From the NCBI RefSeq assembly GCF_963169125.1, contig NC_084802.1, positions 36,168,607-36,232,606 on the forward strand: a DNA stretch of 64,000 nt, given 5' to 3'. The notes below the pieces were generated by a model, which saw only the letters and a program-made list of their open reading frames with translations, had not been told where the DNA came from and made no database searches. Of the stretch, positions 39,127 to 52,925 are shown piece after piece (within the stretch, counting starts at the first letter, position 1; each line of letters opens with the position of its first letter). Both the position numbers and the translations under genes were made by a program. Origin of the DNA: Humulus lupulus. Its lineage: Eukaryota; Streptophyta; Magnoliopsida; Rosales; Cannabaceae.

Positions 39127-42100
39127 GCTAGGATATATATATAGTCTTTGAGTCTTTCACTTTGAAGATGTGCATTAACAATTCCCACTTCTCAATACCA
39201 TATTTTAAATGTGCAATTATTTTGTATTTTTAATGCTAAAAAATTTCAATATTAATTGTAAACCACAATTGGCATAGCCGAAATTAGGGTTTGTATATTA
39301 ATAAATTTTATACTGCTAATTATAATTTTTGAAATTAGGGTTTAGATAGTTGGTTATTGTCTTTGAATATGAAGCGGTGCATTTAATATTTAACATATAT
39401 TCAATATTTAATTGTTCAAACTAACTATTAGTGTAGGCCATAATTATGCAAACGAATTAAATTTCCCAATTCTCAATACCATATTTATAATCTTTGAAAA
39501 AAAAACCCAATAATTTACCATATATTGTTGTAGCCGAAATTAATGATAAAAAATATATTTTTATATAATAATTAATTATTTACCAAATGCTAGGATATAT
39601 AAATTCTTTGAGTCTTTCAAATTGAAGAGGTGCATTAACAATTCCCACTTCTTAATACCATATTTAAGATGTGCAATTATTTTGTATTTTTAATGCTAAA
39701 AAATTTCAATATTAATTGTAAACCACATTGGCATAGCCAAAATTAGGGTTTGTATATTAATAAATTTTACACATCTAATTATAATTTTTGAAATTAGGGT
39801 TTAGATAGTTTGTTATTGTATTTGAATATGAAGAGGTGCATTTAATATTTAACGTATATTCAATATTTAATTGTTCAAACTAACTATTAGTGTAGGCCCT
39901 AATTATGCAAATGAATTAAATTTTCCAATTCTCAATACCATATTTATAATATTTGAAAAAAAAACACAATAATTAACCCTATATTGTTGTAGCCTAAATT
40001 AATAATAAAAAATATATTTTTATATAATAATTAATTATTTGCGAAATGCTAGGATATATATAGTCTTTGAGTCTTTCAATTTGAAGAAGTGCATTAACAA
40101 TTCCCACTTCTCAATACCATATTTAAGATGTGCTATTATTTTGTATTTTTAATGCTAAAAAATTTCAATATTAATTGTAAACCACATTGGCAGAGCCGAA
40201 ATTAGGGTTTGTATATTAATAAATTTTACACACCTAATTATAATTTTTGAAATTAGGGTTTAGATAGTTGGTTATTGTCTTTGAATATGAAGAGGTGCAT
40301 TTCATATTTAACGTATATTCAATATTTAATTGTTCAAACTAACTATTAGTGTAGGCCATAATTATGCCAATGAATTAAATTTCCCAATTCTCAATACCAT
40401 ATTTATAATATTTGAAAAAAAAACACAATAATTAACCCTATATTGTTGTAGCCGAAATTAATAATAAAAAATATATTTTTATATTATAATTAATTATTTG
40501 CGAATGCTAGGATATATATATAGTCTTTGAGTCTTCAATTTGAAGATGTGCATTAACAATTCCCACTTCTCAATACCATATTTAAGATGTGCAATTATTT
40601 TGTATTTTTAATGCTAATAAATTTCAATATTAATTGTAAACCACATTGGCATAGCCAAAATTAGGCTTTGTATATTAATAAATTTTACACATCTAACTAT
40701 AATTTTTGAAATTACGGTTTAGATAGTTGGACATTGTCTTTGAATATGAAGAGGTGCATTTAATATTTAACGTATATTCAATATTTAATTGTTCAAACTA
40801 ACTATTAGTGTAGGCCCTAATTATGCAAATGAATTAAATTTTCCAATTCTCAATACCATATTTATAATATTTGAAAAAAAAAACACAATAATTAACCCTA
40901 TATTGTTGTAGCCGAAATTAATAATAAAAAATATATTTTTATATAATAATTAATTATTTGCGAATGCTAGGATATATATATAGTCTTTGAGTCTTTCAAT
41001 TTGAAGAGGTGCATTAACAATTCCCACTTCTCAATACCATATTTAAGATGTGCAATTATTTTGTATTTTTAATTCTAAAAAATTTCAATAATAATTGTAA
41101 ACCACATTGGCATAGCCAAAATTAGGGTTTGTATATTAATAAATTTTACACATCTAATTATAATTTTTGAAATTAGGGTTTAGATAGTTCGTTATTGTAT
41201 TTGAATATGAAGAGGTGCATTTAATATTTAACGTATATTCAATATTTAATTGTTCAAACTAACTATTAGTGTAGGCCATAATTATGCAAATGAATTAAAT
41301 TTTCCAATTATCAATACCATATTTATAATATTTGTAAAAAAAACGCAATAATTAACCCTATATTGTTGTAGACGAAATTAATAATAAAAAATATATTTTT
41401 ATATAATAATTAATTATTTGCCAAATGCTAGGATATATATAGTCTTTGAGTCTTTCAATTTGAAGAGGTGCATTAACAATTCCCACTTCTCAATACCATA
41501 TTTAAGATGTGCAATTATTTTGTATTTTTAATGCTAAAAAATTTTAATATTAATTGTAAACCACAATTGGCAAAGCCGAAATTAGGGTTTGTATATTAAT
41601 AAATTTTATACTTCTAATTATAATTTTTGAAATTAGGGTTTAGATAGTTGGTTATTGTCTTTGAATATGAAGAGGTGCATTTAATATTTAACATATATTC
41701 AATATTTAATTGTTCAAGCTAACTATTAGTGTAGGCCCTAATTATGCAAATGAATTAAATTTTCCAATTCTCAATACCATAATTATAATATTTGAAAAGA
41801 AAAACACAATAATTAACCCTATATTTTTGTAGCCGAAATTAATGATAAAAAATATATATTTATATAATAATTAATTATTTTCCAAATGCTAGGATATATA
41901 TAGTCTTTGAGTCTTTCAATTTGAAGAGGTGCATTAACAATTCCCACTTCTCAATACCATATATAAGATGTGCAATTATTTCGTATTTTTAATGCTAATA
42001 AATTTCAATATTAATTGTAAACCACATTGGCATAGCCAAAATTAGGGTTTGTATATTAATAAATTTTACACATCTAATTATAATTTTTGAAATTAGGGTT

Positions 42101-43726
42101 TAGATAGTTGGTTATTGTCTTTGAATATGAAGAGGTGCATTTAATATTTAACGTATATTCAATATTTAATTGTTCAAACTAACTATTAGTGTAGGCCATA
42201 ATTATGCAAGTGAATTAAAATTTCCAATTCTCAATACCATATTTATAATATTTGAAAAAAAACACAATAATTAACCCTATATTGTTGTAGCCGAAATTAA
42301 TAATAAAAAATATATTTTTATATAATAATTAATTATTTGCTAAATGCTAGGATATATATAGTCTTTGAGTCTTTCAATTTGAAGAGGTGCATTAACAATT
42401 CCCACTTCTCAATACCATATTTAAGATTTGCAATTATTTTGTATTTTTAATGCTAAAAAATTTCAATATTAATTGTAAACCACATTGGCATTGCCGAAAT
42501 TAGGGTTTGTATATTAATAAATTTTACACATCTAATTATAATTTTTGAAATTAGGGTTTAGATAGTTTGTTATTGTCTTTGAATATGAAGAGGTACATTT
42601 AATATTTAACGTATATTCAATATTTAATTATTCAAACTAACTATTAGTGTAGGCCCTACTTATGCAAATGAATTAAATTTTCCAATTCTCAATACCATAT
42701 TTGTAATATTTGAAAAAAAAACACAATAATTAACCCTATATTGTTGTAGCCGAAATTAATAACAAAAATATATTTATATATAATAATTAATTATTTACCA
42801 AATGCTAGGATATATATAGTCTTTGAGTCTTTCAAATTGAAGAGGTGCATTAACAATTCCCACTTCTCAATACCATATTTAAGATGTGCAATTATTTTGT
42901 ATTTTTAATGCTAAAAAATTTCAATATTAATTGTAAATGACATTGGCATAGCCCAAATTAGGGTTTGTATATTAATAAATTTTACACATCTAATTATAAT
43001 TTTTGAAATTAGGATTTAGATAGTTGGTTATTGTCTTTGAATATGAAGATGTGCATTTAATATTTAACGTATATTCAATATTTAATTGTTCAAACTAACT
43101 ATTAGTGTAGGCCCTAATTATGCAAATGAATTAAATTTTCCAATTCTCAATACCATAATTATAATATTTGAAAAAAAAAACACAATAATTAACCCTATAT
43201 TTTTGTAGCCGAAATTAATGATAAAAAATATATTTTTATATAATAATTAAATATTTACCAAATGCTAGGATATATATATAGTCTTTGAGTCTTTCACTTT
43301 GAAGATGTGCATTAACAATTCCCACTTCTCAATACCATATTTTAAATGTGCAATTATTTTGTATTTTTAATGCTAAAAAATTTCAATATTAATTGTAAAC
43401 CACAATTGGCATAGCCGAAATTAGGGTTTGTATATTAATAAATTTTATACTGCTAATTATAATTTTTGAAATTAGGGTTTAGATAGTAGGTTTTTGTCTT
43501 TGAATATGAAGAGGTGCATTTAATATTTAACATATATTCAATATTTAATTGTTCAAGCTTACTATTAGTGTAGGCCCTAATTATGCAAATGAATTAAATT
43601 TTCCAATTCTCAATACCATAATTATAATATTTGAAAAAAAAAACACAATAATTAACCCTATATTTTTGTAGCCGAAATTAATGATAAAAAATATATTTTT
43701 ATATAATAATTAATTATTTACCAAAT
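39127..43726. repeat. Ten-monomer unit of 4,600 bp, copy 1 (R-S-T-U-V-I-N-O-P-Q)
   Basis: Starts: 39,127, 39,589, 40,048, 40,506, 40,966, 41,427, 41,888, 42,346, 42,804 and 43,264. The first five have partners exactly 4,600 bp downstream. Markers: aatctttg with caataattta in R, aggatatataaattc in S, ggcagagccg in T, gtcttcaatttg with an E-like body in U, taattctaaa and ataataattg in V. The V monomer at 40,966 has a type C end, unlike its partner. Confidence 0.9.
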
Positions 43727-46026
43727 GCTAGGATATATATATAGTCTTTGAGTCTTTCACTTTGAAGATGTGCATTAACAATTCCCACTTCTCAATACCA
43801 TATTTTAAATGTGCAATTATTTTGTATTTTTAATGCTAAAAAATTTCAATATTAATTGTAAACCACAATTGGCATAGCCGAAATTAGGGTTTGTATATTA
43901 ATAAATTTTATACTGCTAATTATAATTTTTGAAATTAGGGTTTAGATAGTTGGTTATTGTCTTTGAATATGAAGCGGTGCATTTAATATTTAACATATAT
44001 TCAATATTTAATTGTTCAAACTAACTATTAGTGTAGGCCATAATTATGCAAACGAATTAAATTTCCCAATTCTCAATACCATATTTATAATCTTTGAAAA
44101 AAAAACCCAATAATTTACCCTATATTGTTGTAGCCGAAATTAATGATAAAAAATATATTTTTATATAATAATTAATTATTTACCAAATGCTAGGATATAT
44201 AAATTCTTTGAGTCTTTCAAATTGAAGAGGTGCATTAACAATTCCCACTTCTTAATACCATATTTAAGATGTGCAATTATTTTGTATTTTTAATGCTAAA
44301 AAATTTCAATATTAATTGTAAACCACATTGGCATAGCCAAAATTAGGGTTTGTATATTAATAAATTTTACACATCTAATTATAATTTTTGAAATTAGGGT
44401 TTAGATAGTTTGTTATTGTATTTGAATATGAAGAGGTGCATTTAATATTTAACGTATATTCAATATTTAATTGTTCAAACTAACTATTAGTGTAGGCCCT
44501 AATTATGCAAATGAATTAAATTTTCCAATTCTCAATACCATATTTATAATATTTGAAAAAAAAACACAATAATTAACCCTATATTGTTGTAGCCTAAATT
44601 AATAATAAAAAATATATTTTTATATAATAATTAATTATTTGCGAAATGCTAGGATATATATAGTCTTTGAGTCTTTCAATTTGAAGAAGTGCATTAACAA
44701 TTCCCACTTCTCAATACCATATTTAAGATGTGCTATTATTTTGTATTTTTAATGCTAAAAAATTTCAATATTAATTGTAAACCACATTGGCAGAGCCGAA
44801 ATTAGGGTTTGTATATTAATAAATTTTACACACCTAATTATAATTTTTGAAATTAGGGTTTAGATAGTTGGTTATTGTCTTTGAATATGAAGAGGTGCAT
44901 TTCATATTTAACGTATATTCAATATTTAATTGTTCAAACTAACTATTAGTGTAGGCCATAATTATGCCAATGAATTAAATTTCCCAATTCTCAATACCAT
45001 ATTTATAATATTTGAAAAAAAAACACAATAATTAACCCTATATTGTTGTAGCCGAAATTAATAATAAAAAATATATTTTTATATTATAATTAATTATTTG
45101 CGAATGCTAGGATATATATATAGTCTTTGAGTCTTCAATTTGAAGATGTGCATTAACAATTCCCACTTCTCAATACCATATTTAAGATGTGCAATTATTT
45201 TGTATTTTTAATGCTAATAAATTTCAATATTAATTGTAAACCACATTGGCATAGCCAAAATTAGGCTTTGTATATTAATAAATTTTACACATCTAACTAT
45301 AATTTTTGAAATTACGGTTTAGATAGTTGGACATTGTCTTTGAATATGAAGAGGTGCATTTAATATTTAACGTATATTCAATATTTAATTGTTCAAACTA
45401 ACTATTAGTGTAGGCCCTAATTATGCAAATGAATTAAATTTTCCAATTCTCAATACCATATTTATAATATTTGAAAAAAAAAACACAATAATTAACCCTA
45501 TATTGTTGTAGCCGAAATTAATAATAAAAAATATATTTTTATATAATAATTAATTATTTGCGAATGCTAGGATATATATATAGTCTTTGAGTCTTTCAAT
45601 TTGAAGAGGTGCATTAACAATTCCCACTTCTCAATACCATATTTAAGATGTGCAATTATTTTGTATTTTTAATTCTAAAAAATTTCAATAATAATTGTAA
45701 ACCACATTGGCATAGCCAAAATTAGGGTTTGTATATTAATAAATTTTACACATCTAATTATAATTTTTGAAATTAGGGTTTAGATAGTTCGTTATTGTAT
45801 TTGAATATGAAGAGGTGCATTTAATATTTAACGTATATTCAATATTTAATTGTTCAAGCTAACTATTAGTGTAGGCCCTAATTATGCAAATGAATTAAAT
45901 TTTCCAATTCTCAATACCATATTTATAATATTTGAAAAAAAAACACAATAATTAACCCTATATTGTTGTAGCCTAAATAAATAATAAAAAATATATTTTT
46001 ATATAATAATTAATTATTTGCGAAAT
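43727..46026. repeat. Ten-monomer unit of 4,600 bp, partial copy 2 (R-S-T-U-V)
   Basis: Starts: 43,727, 44,189, 44,648, 45,106 and 45,566. It follows copy 1 closely until about 45,850, where the V monomer keeps a type S-like end (gcctaaat, gcgaaatgc) rather than the C end of copy 1. The S end carries a private gcctaaataaat at 45,971. Confidence 0.9.
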
Positions 46027-48327
46027 GCTAGGATATATATAGTCTTTGAGTCTTTCAATTTGAAGAGGTGCATTAACAATTCCCACTTCTCAATACCATA
46101 TTTAAGATGTGCAATTATCTTGTATTTTTAATGCTAAAAAATTTCAATATTAATTGTAAACCACATTGGCATAACCGAAATTAGGGTTTGTATATTAATA
46201 AATTTTACACACCTAATTATAATTTTTGAAATTAGGGTTTAGATAGTTGGTTATTGTCTTTGAATATGAAGAGGTGCATTTAATATTTAACGTATATTCA
46301 ATATTTAATTGTTCAAACTAACTATTAGTGTAGGCCATAATTATGCCAATGAATTAAATTTCCCAATTCTCAATACCATATTTATAATATTTGAAAAAAA
46401 ACACAATAATTAACCCTATATTGTTGTAGCCGAAATTAATAATAAAAAATATATTTTTATATAATAATTAATTATTTGCTAAATGCTAGGATATATATAG
46501 TCTTTGAGTCTTTCAATTTGAAGAGGTGCATTAACAATTCCCACTTCTCAATACCATATTTAAGATTTGCAATTATTTTGTATTTTTAATGCTAAAAAAT
46601 TTCAATATTAATTGTAAACCACATTGGCATTGCCGAAATTAGGGTTTGTATATTAATAAATTTTACACATCTAATTATAATTTTTGAAATTAGGGTTTAG
46701 ATAGTTTGTTATTGTCTTTGAATATGAAGAGGTACATTTAATATTTAACGTATATTCAATATTTAATTATTCAAACTAACTATTAGTGTAGGCCCTACTT
46801 ATGCAAATGAATTAAATTTTCCAATTCTCAATACCATATTTGTAATATTTGAAAAAAAAACACAATAATTAACCCTATATTGTTGTAGCCGAAATTAATA
46901 ACAAAAATATATTTTTATATAATAATTAATTATTTACCAAATGCTAGGATATATATAGTATTTGAGTCTTTCAAATTGAAGAGGTGCATTAACAATTCCC
47001 ACTTCTCAATACCATCTTTAAGATGTGCAATTATTTTGTATTTTTAATGCTAAAAAATTTCAATATTAATTGTAAACGACATTGGCATAGCCCAAATTAG
47101 GGTTTGTATATTAATAAATTTTACACATCTAATTATAATTTTTGAAATTAGGGTTTAGATAGTTGGTTATTGTCTTTGAATATGAAGATGTGCATTTAAT
47201 ATTTAACGTATATTCAATATTTAATTGTTCAAACTAACTATTAGTGTAGGCCCTAATTATGCAAATGAATTAAATTTTCCAATTCTCAATACCATAATTA
47301 TAATATTTGAAAAAAAAAACACAATAATTAACCCTATATTTTTGTAGCCGAAATTAATGATAAAAAATATATTTTTATATAATAATTAAATATTTACCAA
47401 ATGCTAGGATATATATATAGTCTTTGAGTCTTTCACTTTGAAGATGTGCATTAACAATTCCCACTTCTCAATACCATATTTTAAATGTGCAATTATTTTG
47501 TATTTTTAATGCAAAAAAATTTCAATATTAATTGTAAACCACAATTGGCATAGCCGAAATTAGGGTTTGTATATTAATAAATTTTATACTGCTAATTATA
47601 ATTTTTGAAATTAGGGTTTAGATAGTAGGTTTTTGTCTTTGAATATGAAGAGGTGCATTTAATATTTAACATATATTCAATATTTAATTGTTCAAGCTAA
47701 CTATTAGTGTAGGCCCTAATTATGCAAATGAATTAAATTTTCCAATTCTCAATACCATAATTATAATATTTGAAAAAAAAAACACAATAATTAACCCTAT
47801 ATTTTTGTAGCCGAAATTAATGATAAAAAATATATTTTTATATAATAATTAATTATTTACCAAATGCTAGGATATATATATAGTCTTTGAGTCTTTCACT
47901 TTGAAGATGTGCATTAACAATTCCCACTTCTCAATACCATATTTTAAATGTGCAATTATTTTGTATTTTTAATGCTAAAAAATTTCAATATTAATTGTAA
48001 ACCACAATTGGCATAGCTGAAATTAGGGTTTGTATATTAATAAATTTTATACTGCTAATTATAATTTTTGAAATTAGGGTTTAGATAGTTGGTTATTGTC
48101 TTTGAATATGAAGAGGTGCATTTAATATTTAACGTATATTCAATATTTAATTGTTCAAACTAACTATTAGTGTAGGCCCTAATTATGCAAATGAATTAAA
48201 TTTTCCAATTCTCAATACCATATTTATAATATTTGAAAAAAAAACACAATAATTAACCCTATATTGTTGTAGCCTAAATTAATAATAAAAAATATATTTT
48301 TATATAATAATTAATTATTTGCGAAAT
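46027..48327. repeat. Monomers 101-105 (W-O-P-Q-R/S)
   Basis: Starts: 46,027 (W), 46,485 (O), 46,943 (P), 47,403 (Q) and 47,866 (R/S fusion). O-P-Q-R follows 42,346-44,188 at offset 4,139. W (cataaccg, tgccaatg) ends like N, which explains why O follows it. The last monomer starts as R and ends as S, so the R-S-T series seen at 43,727 is here one monomer shorter (462 bp instead of 921 bp before T). Confidence 0.88.
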
Positions 48328-48785
48328 GCTAGGATATATATAGTCTTTGAGTCTTTCAATTTGAAGAAGTGCATTAACAATTCCCACTTCTCAATACCAT
48401 ATTTAAGATGTGCTATTATTTTGTATTTTTAATGCTAAAAAATTTCAATATTAATTGTAAACCACATTGGCAGAGCCGAAATTAGGGTTTGTATATTAAT
48501 AAATTTTACACACCTAATTATAATTTTTGAAATTAGGGTTTAGATAGTTGGTTATTGTCTTTGAATATGAAGAGGTGCATTTCATATTTAACGTATATTC
48601 AATATTTAATTGTTCAAACTAACTATTAGTGTAGGCCATAATTATGCCAATGAATTAAATTTCCCAATTCTCAATACCATATTTATAATATTTGAAAAAA
48701 AAACACAATAATTAACCCTATATTGTTGTAGCCGAAATTAATAATAAAAAATATATTTTTATATAATAATTAATTATTTGCGAAT
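48328..48785. repeat. Type T monomer 106
   Basis: This 458-bp monomer carries gaagaagtgc, gtgctattatt, ggcagagccg, catttcatattt and tgccaatg, as at 40,048 and 44,648. It is followed by V instead of U. Confidence 0.88.
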
Positions 48786-49246
48786 GCTAGGATATATATA
48801 TAGTCTTTGAGTCTTTCAATTTGAAGAGGTGCATTAACAATTCCCACTTCTCAATACCATATTTAAGATGTGCAATTATTTTGTATTTGTAATTCTAAAA
48901 AATTTCAATAATAATTGTAAACCACATTGGCATAGCCAAAATTAGGGTTTGTATATTAATAAATTTTACACATCTAATTATAATTTTTGAAATTAGGGTT
49001 GAGATAGTTCGTTATTGTATTTGAATATGAACAGGTGCATTTAATATTTAACGTATATTCAATATTTAATTGTTCAAACTAACTATTAGTGTAGGCCCTA
49101 ATTATGCAAATGAATTAAATTTTCCAATTCTCAATACCATATTTATAATATTTGAAAAAAAAAACACAATAATTAACCCTATATTGTTGTAGCCGAAATT
49201 AATAATAAAAAATATATTTTTATATAATAATTAATTATTTGCGAAT
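48786..49246. repeat. Type V monomer, first of a perfect tandem pair (461 bp)
   Basis: Read base by base against the next monomer, I find no difference in 461 bp. Both carry private changes not seen in other monomers: gtatttgtaattc, gggttgagatag and gaacaggtgc. The pair must be a very recent duplication or have been copied recently by gene conversion, unless it is an assembly artefact. Confidence 0.93.
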
Positions 49247-49707
49247 GCTAGGATATATATATAGTCTTTGAGTCTTTCAATTTGAAGAGGTGCATTAACA
49301 ATTCCCACTTCTCAATACCATATTTAAGATGTGCAATTATTTTGTATTTGTAATTCTAAAAAATTTCAATAATAATTGTAAACCACATTGGCATAGCCAA
49401 AATTAGGGTTTGTATATTAATAAATTTTACACATCTAATTATAATTTTTGAAATTAGGGTTGAGATAGTTCGTTATTGTATTTGAATATGAACAGGTGCA
49501 TTTAATATTTAACGTATATTCAATATTTAATTGTTCAAACTAACTATTAGTGTAGGCCCTAATTATGCAAATGAATTAAATTTTCCAATTCTCAATACCA
49601 TATTTATAATATTTGAAAAAAAAAACACAATAATTAACCCTATATTGTTGTAGCCGAAATTAATAATAAAAAATATATTTTTATATAATAATTAATTATT
49701 TGCGAAT
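49247..49707. repeat. Type V monomer, second of the perfect tandem pair (461 bp)
   Basis: Identical to 48,786-49,246, including the ten-base A run and the shortened gcgaatgctagg at the boundary. Confidence 0.93.
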
Positions 49708-52700
49708 GCTAGGATATATATATAGTCTTTGAGTCTTTCAATTTGAAGAGGTGCATTAACAATTCCCACTTCTCAATACCATATTTAAGATGTGCAATTA
49801 TTTTGTATTTTTAATGCTAAAAAATTTCAATATTAATTGTAAACCACATTGGCATAACCGAAATTAGGGTTTGTATATTAATAAATTTTACACACCAAAT
49901 TATAATTTTTGAAATTAGGGTTTCGATAGTTGGTTATTGTCTTTGAATATGAAGAGGTGCATTTAATATTTAACGTATATTCAATATTTAATTGTTCAAA
50001 CTAACTATTAGTGTAGGCCATAATTATGCCAATGAATTAAATTTCCCAATTCTCAATACCATATTTATAATATTTGAAAAAAAAAACACAATAATTAACC
50101 CTATATTGTTGTAGCCTAAATTAATAATAAAAAATATATTTTTATATAAAAATTAATTATTTTCCAAATGCTAGGATATATATAGTCTTTGAGTCTTTCA
50201 ATTTGAAGAGGTGCATTAACTATTCCCACTTCTCAATACCATATTTAAGATGTGCAATTACTTTGTATTTTTAATTCTAAAAAATTTCAATAATAATTGT
50301 AAACCACATTGGCATAGCCGAAATTAGGGTTTGTATATTAACGAATTTTACACATCTAACTATAATTTTTGAAATTAGGGTTTAGATAGTTGGTTATTGT
50401 CTTTGAATATGAAGAGGTGCATTTAATATTTAACGTATGTTCAATATTTTATTATTCAAACTAACTATTAGTGTAGGCCATAATTATGCAAATGAATTAA
50501 ATTTCCCAATTCTCAATACCATATTTATAATCTTTAAAAAAAAAACCCAATAATTTACCCTATATTGTTGTAGCCGAAATTATTGATAAAAAATATATTT
50601 TTATATAATAATTAATTATTTACCAAATGCTAGGATATATAAATTCTTTGAGTCTTTCAAATTGAAGAGGTTCATTAACAATTCCCACTTCTTAATACCA
50701 TATTTAAGATGTGCAATTATTTTGTATTTTTAATGCTAAAAAATTTCAATATTAATTGTAAACCACATTGGCATAGCCAAAATAAGGGTTTGTATATTAA
50801 TAAATTTTACACATCTAATTATAATTTTTGAAATTAGGGTTTAGATAGTTTGTTATTGTATTTGAATATGAAGAGGTGCATTTAATATTTAACGTATATT
50901 CAATATTTAATTGTTCAAACTAACTATTAGTGTAGGCCCTAATTATGCAAATGAATTAAATTTTCCAATTCTCAATACCATATTTATAATATTTGAAAAA
51001 AAAACACAATAATTAACCCTATATTGTTGTAGCCTAAATTAATAATAAAAAATATATTTTTATATAATAATTAATTATTTGCGAAATGCTAGGATATATA
51101 TAGTCTTTGAGTCTTTCAATTTGAAGAGGTGCATTAACAATTCCCACCTCTCAATACCATATTTAAGATGTGCAATTATTTTGTATTATTAATGCTAAAA
51201 AATTTCAATATTAATTGTAAACCACATTGGCATAGCCGAAATTAGGGTTTGTATATTAATAAATTTTATACTGCTAATTATAATTTTTGAAATTAGGGTT
51301 TAGATAGTTTGTTATTGTATTTGAATATGAAGAGGTGCATTTAATATTTAACGTATATTCAATATTTAATTGTTCAAACTAACTATTAGTGTAGGCCCTA
51401 ATTATGCAAATGAATTAAATTTTCCAATTCTCAATACCATATTTATAATATTTGAAAAAAAACACAATAATTAACCCTATATTGTTGTAGCCGAAATTAA
51501 TAATAAAAAATATATTTTTATATAATAATTAATTATTTGCTAAATGCTAGGATATATATAGTCTTTGAGTCTTTCAATTTGAAGAGGTGCATTAACAATT
51601 CCCACTTCTCAATACCATATTTAAGATTTGCAATTATTTTGTATTTTTAATGCTAAAAAATTTCAATATTAATTGTAAACCACATTGGCATTGCCGAAAT
51701 TAGGGTTTGTATATTAATAAATTTTACACATCTAATTATAATTTTTGAAATTAGGGTTTAGATAGTTTGTTATTGTCTTTGAATATGAAGAGGTACATTT
51801 AATATTTAACGTATATTCAATATTTAATTATTCAAACTAACTATTAGTGTAGGCCCTACTTATGCAAATGAATTAAATTTTCCAATTCTCAATACCATAT
51901 TTGTAATATTTGAAAAAAAAACACAATAATTAACCCTATATTGTTGTAGCCGAAATTAATAACAAAAATATATTTTTATATAATAATTAATTATTTACCA
52001 AATGCTAGGATATATATAGTCTTTGAGTCTTTCAAATTGAAGAGGTGCATTAACAATTCCCACTTCTCAATACCATATTTAAGATGTGCAATTATTTTGT
52101 ATTTTTAATGCTAAAAAATTTCAATATTAATTGTAAACGACATTGGCATAGCCCAAATAAGGGTTTGTATATTAATAAATTTTACACATCTAATTATAAT
52201 TTTTGAAATTAGGGTTTAGATAGTTGGTTATTGTCTTTGAATATGAAGATGTGCATTTAATATTTAACGTATATTCAATATTTAATTGTTCAAACTAACT
52301 ATTAGTGTAGGCCCTAATTATGCAAATGAATTAAATTTTCCAATTCTCAATACCATAATTATAATATTTGAAAAAAAAAACACAATAATTAACCCTATAT
52401 TTTTGTAGCCGAAATTAATGATAAAAAATATATTTTTATATAATAATTAAATATTTACCAAATGCTAGGATATATATATAGTCTTTGAGTCTTTCACTTT
52501 GAAGATGTGCATTAACAATTCCCACTTCTCAATACCATATTTTAAATGTGCAATTATTTTGTATTTTTAATGCTAAAAAATTTCAATATTAATTGTAAAC
52601 CACAATTGGCATAGCCGAAATTAGGGTTTGTATATTAATAAATTTTATACTGCTAATTATAATTTTTGAAATTAGGGTTTAGATAGTAGGTTTTTGTCTT

Positions 52701-52925
52701 TGAATATGAAGAGGTGCATTTAATATTTAACATATATTCAATATTTAATTGTTCAAGCTAACTATTAGTGTAGGCCCTAATTATGCAAATGAATTAAATT
52801 TTCCAATTCTCAATACCATATTTATAATATTTGAAAAAAAAACACAATAATTAACCTTATATTGTTGTAGACGAAATTAATAATAAAAAATATATTTTTA
52901 TATAAAAATTAATTATTTGCTAAAT
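49708..52925. repeat. Monomers 109-115 (W-V'-S-S/Q-O-P-Q/K)
   Basis: Starts: 49,708, 50,170, 50,629, 51,088, 51,546, 52,004 and 52,464. The monomer at 50,170 is V-like with an R-like end and many private changes (attaactattccc, aattactttg, attaacgaatttt, cgtatgttc, attttattattc, aatctttaaaa, attattgat), making it one of the most diverged in the window. 51,088 mixes a Q-like middle (tactgctaatt) with an S-like right half. O-P-Q at 51,546 follows 46,485 at offset 5,061. The Q monomer at 52,464 switches to a K/X-type end between 52,809 and 52,821. Confidence 0.85.
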
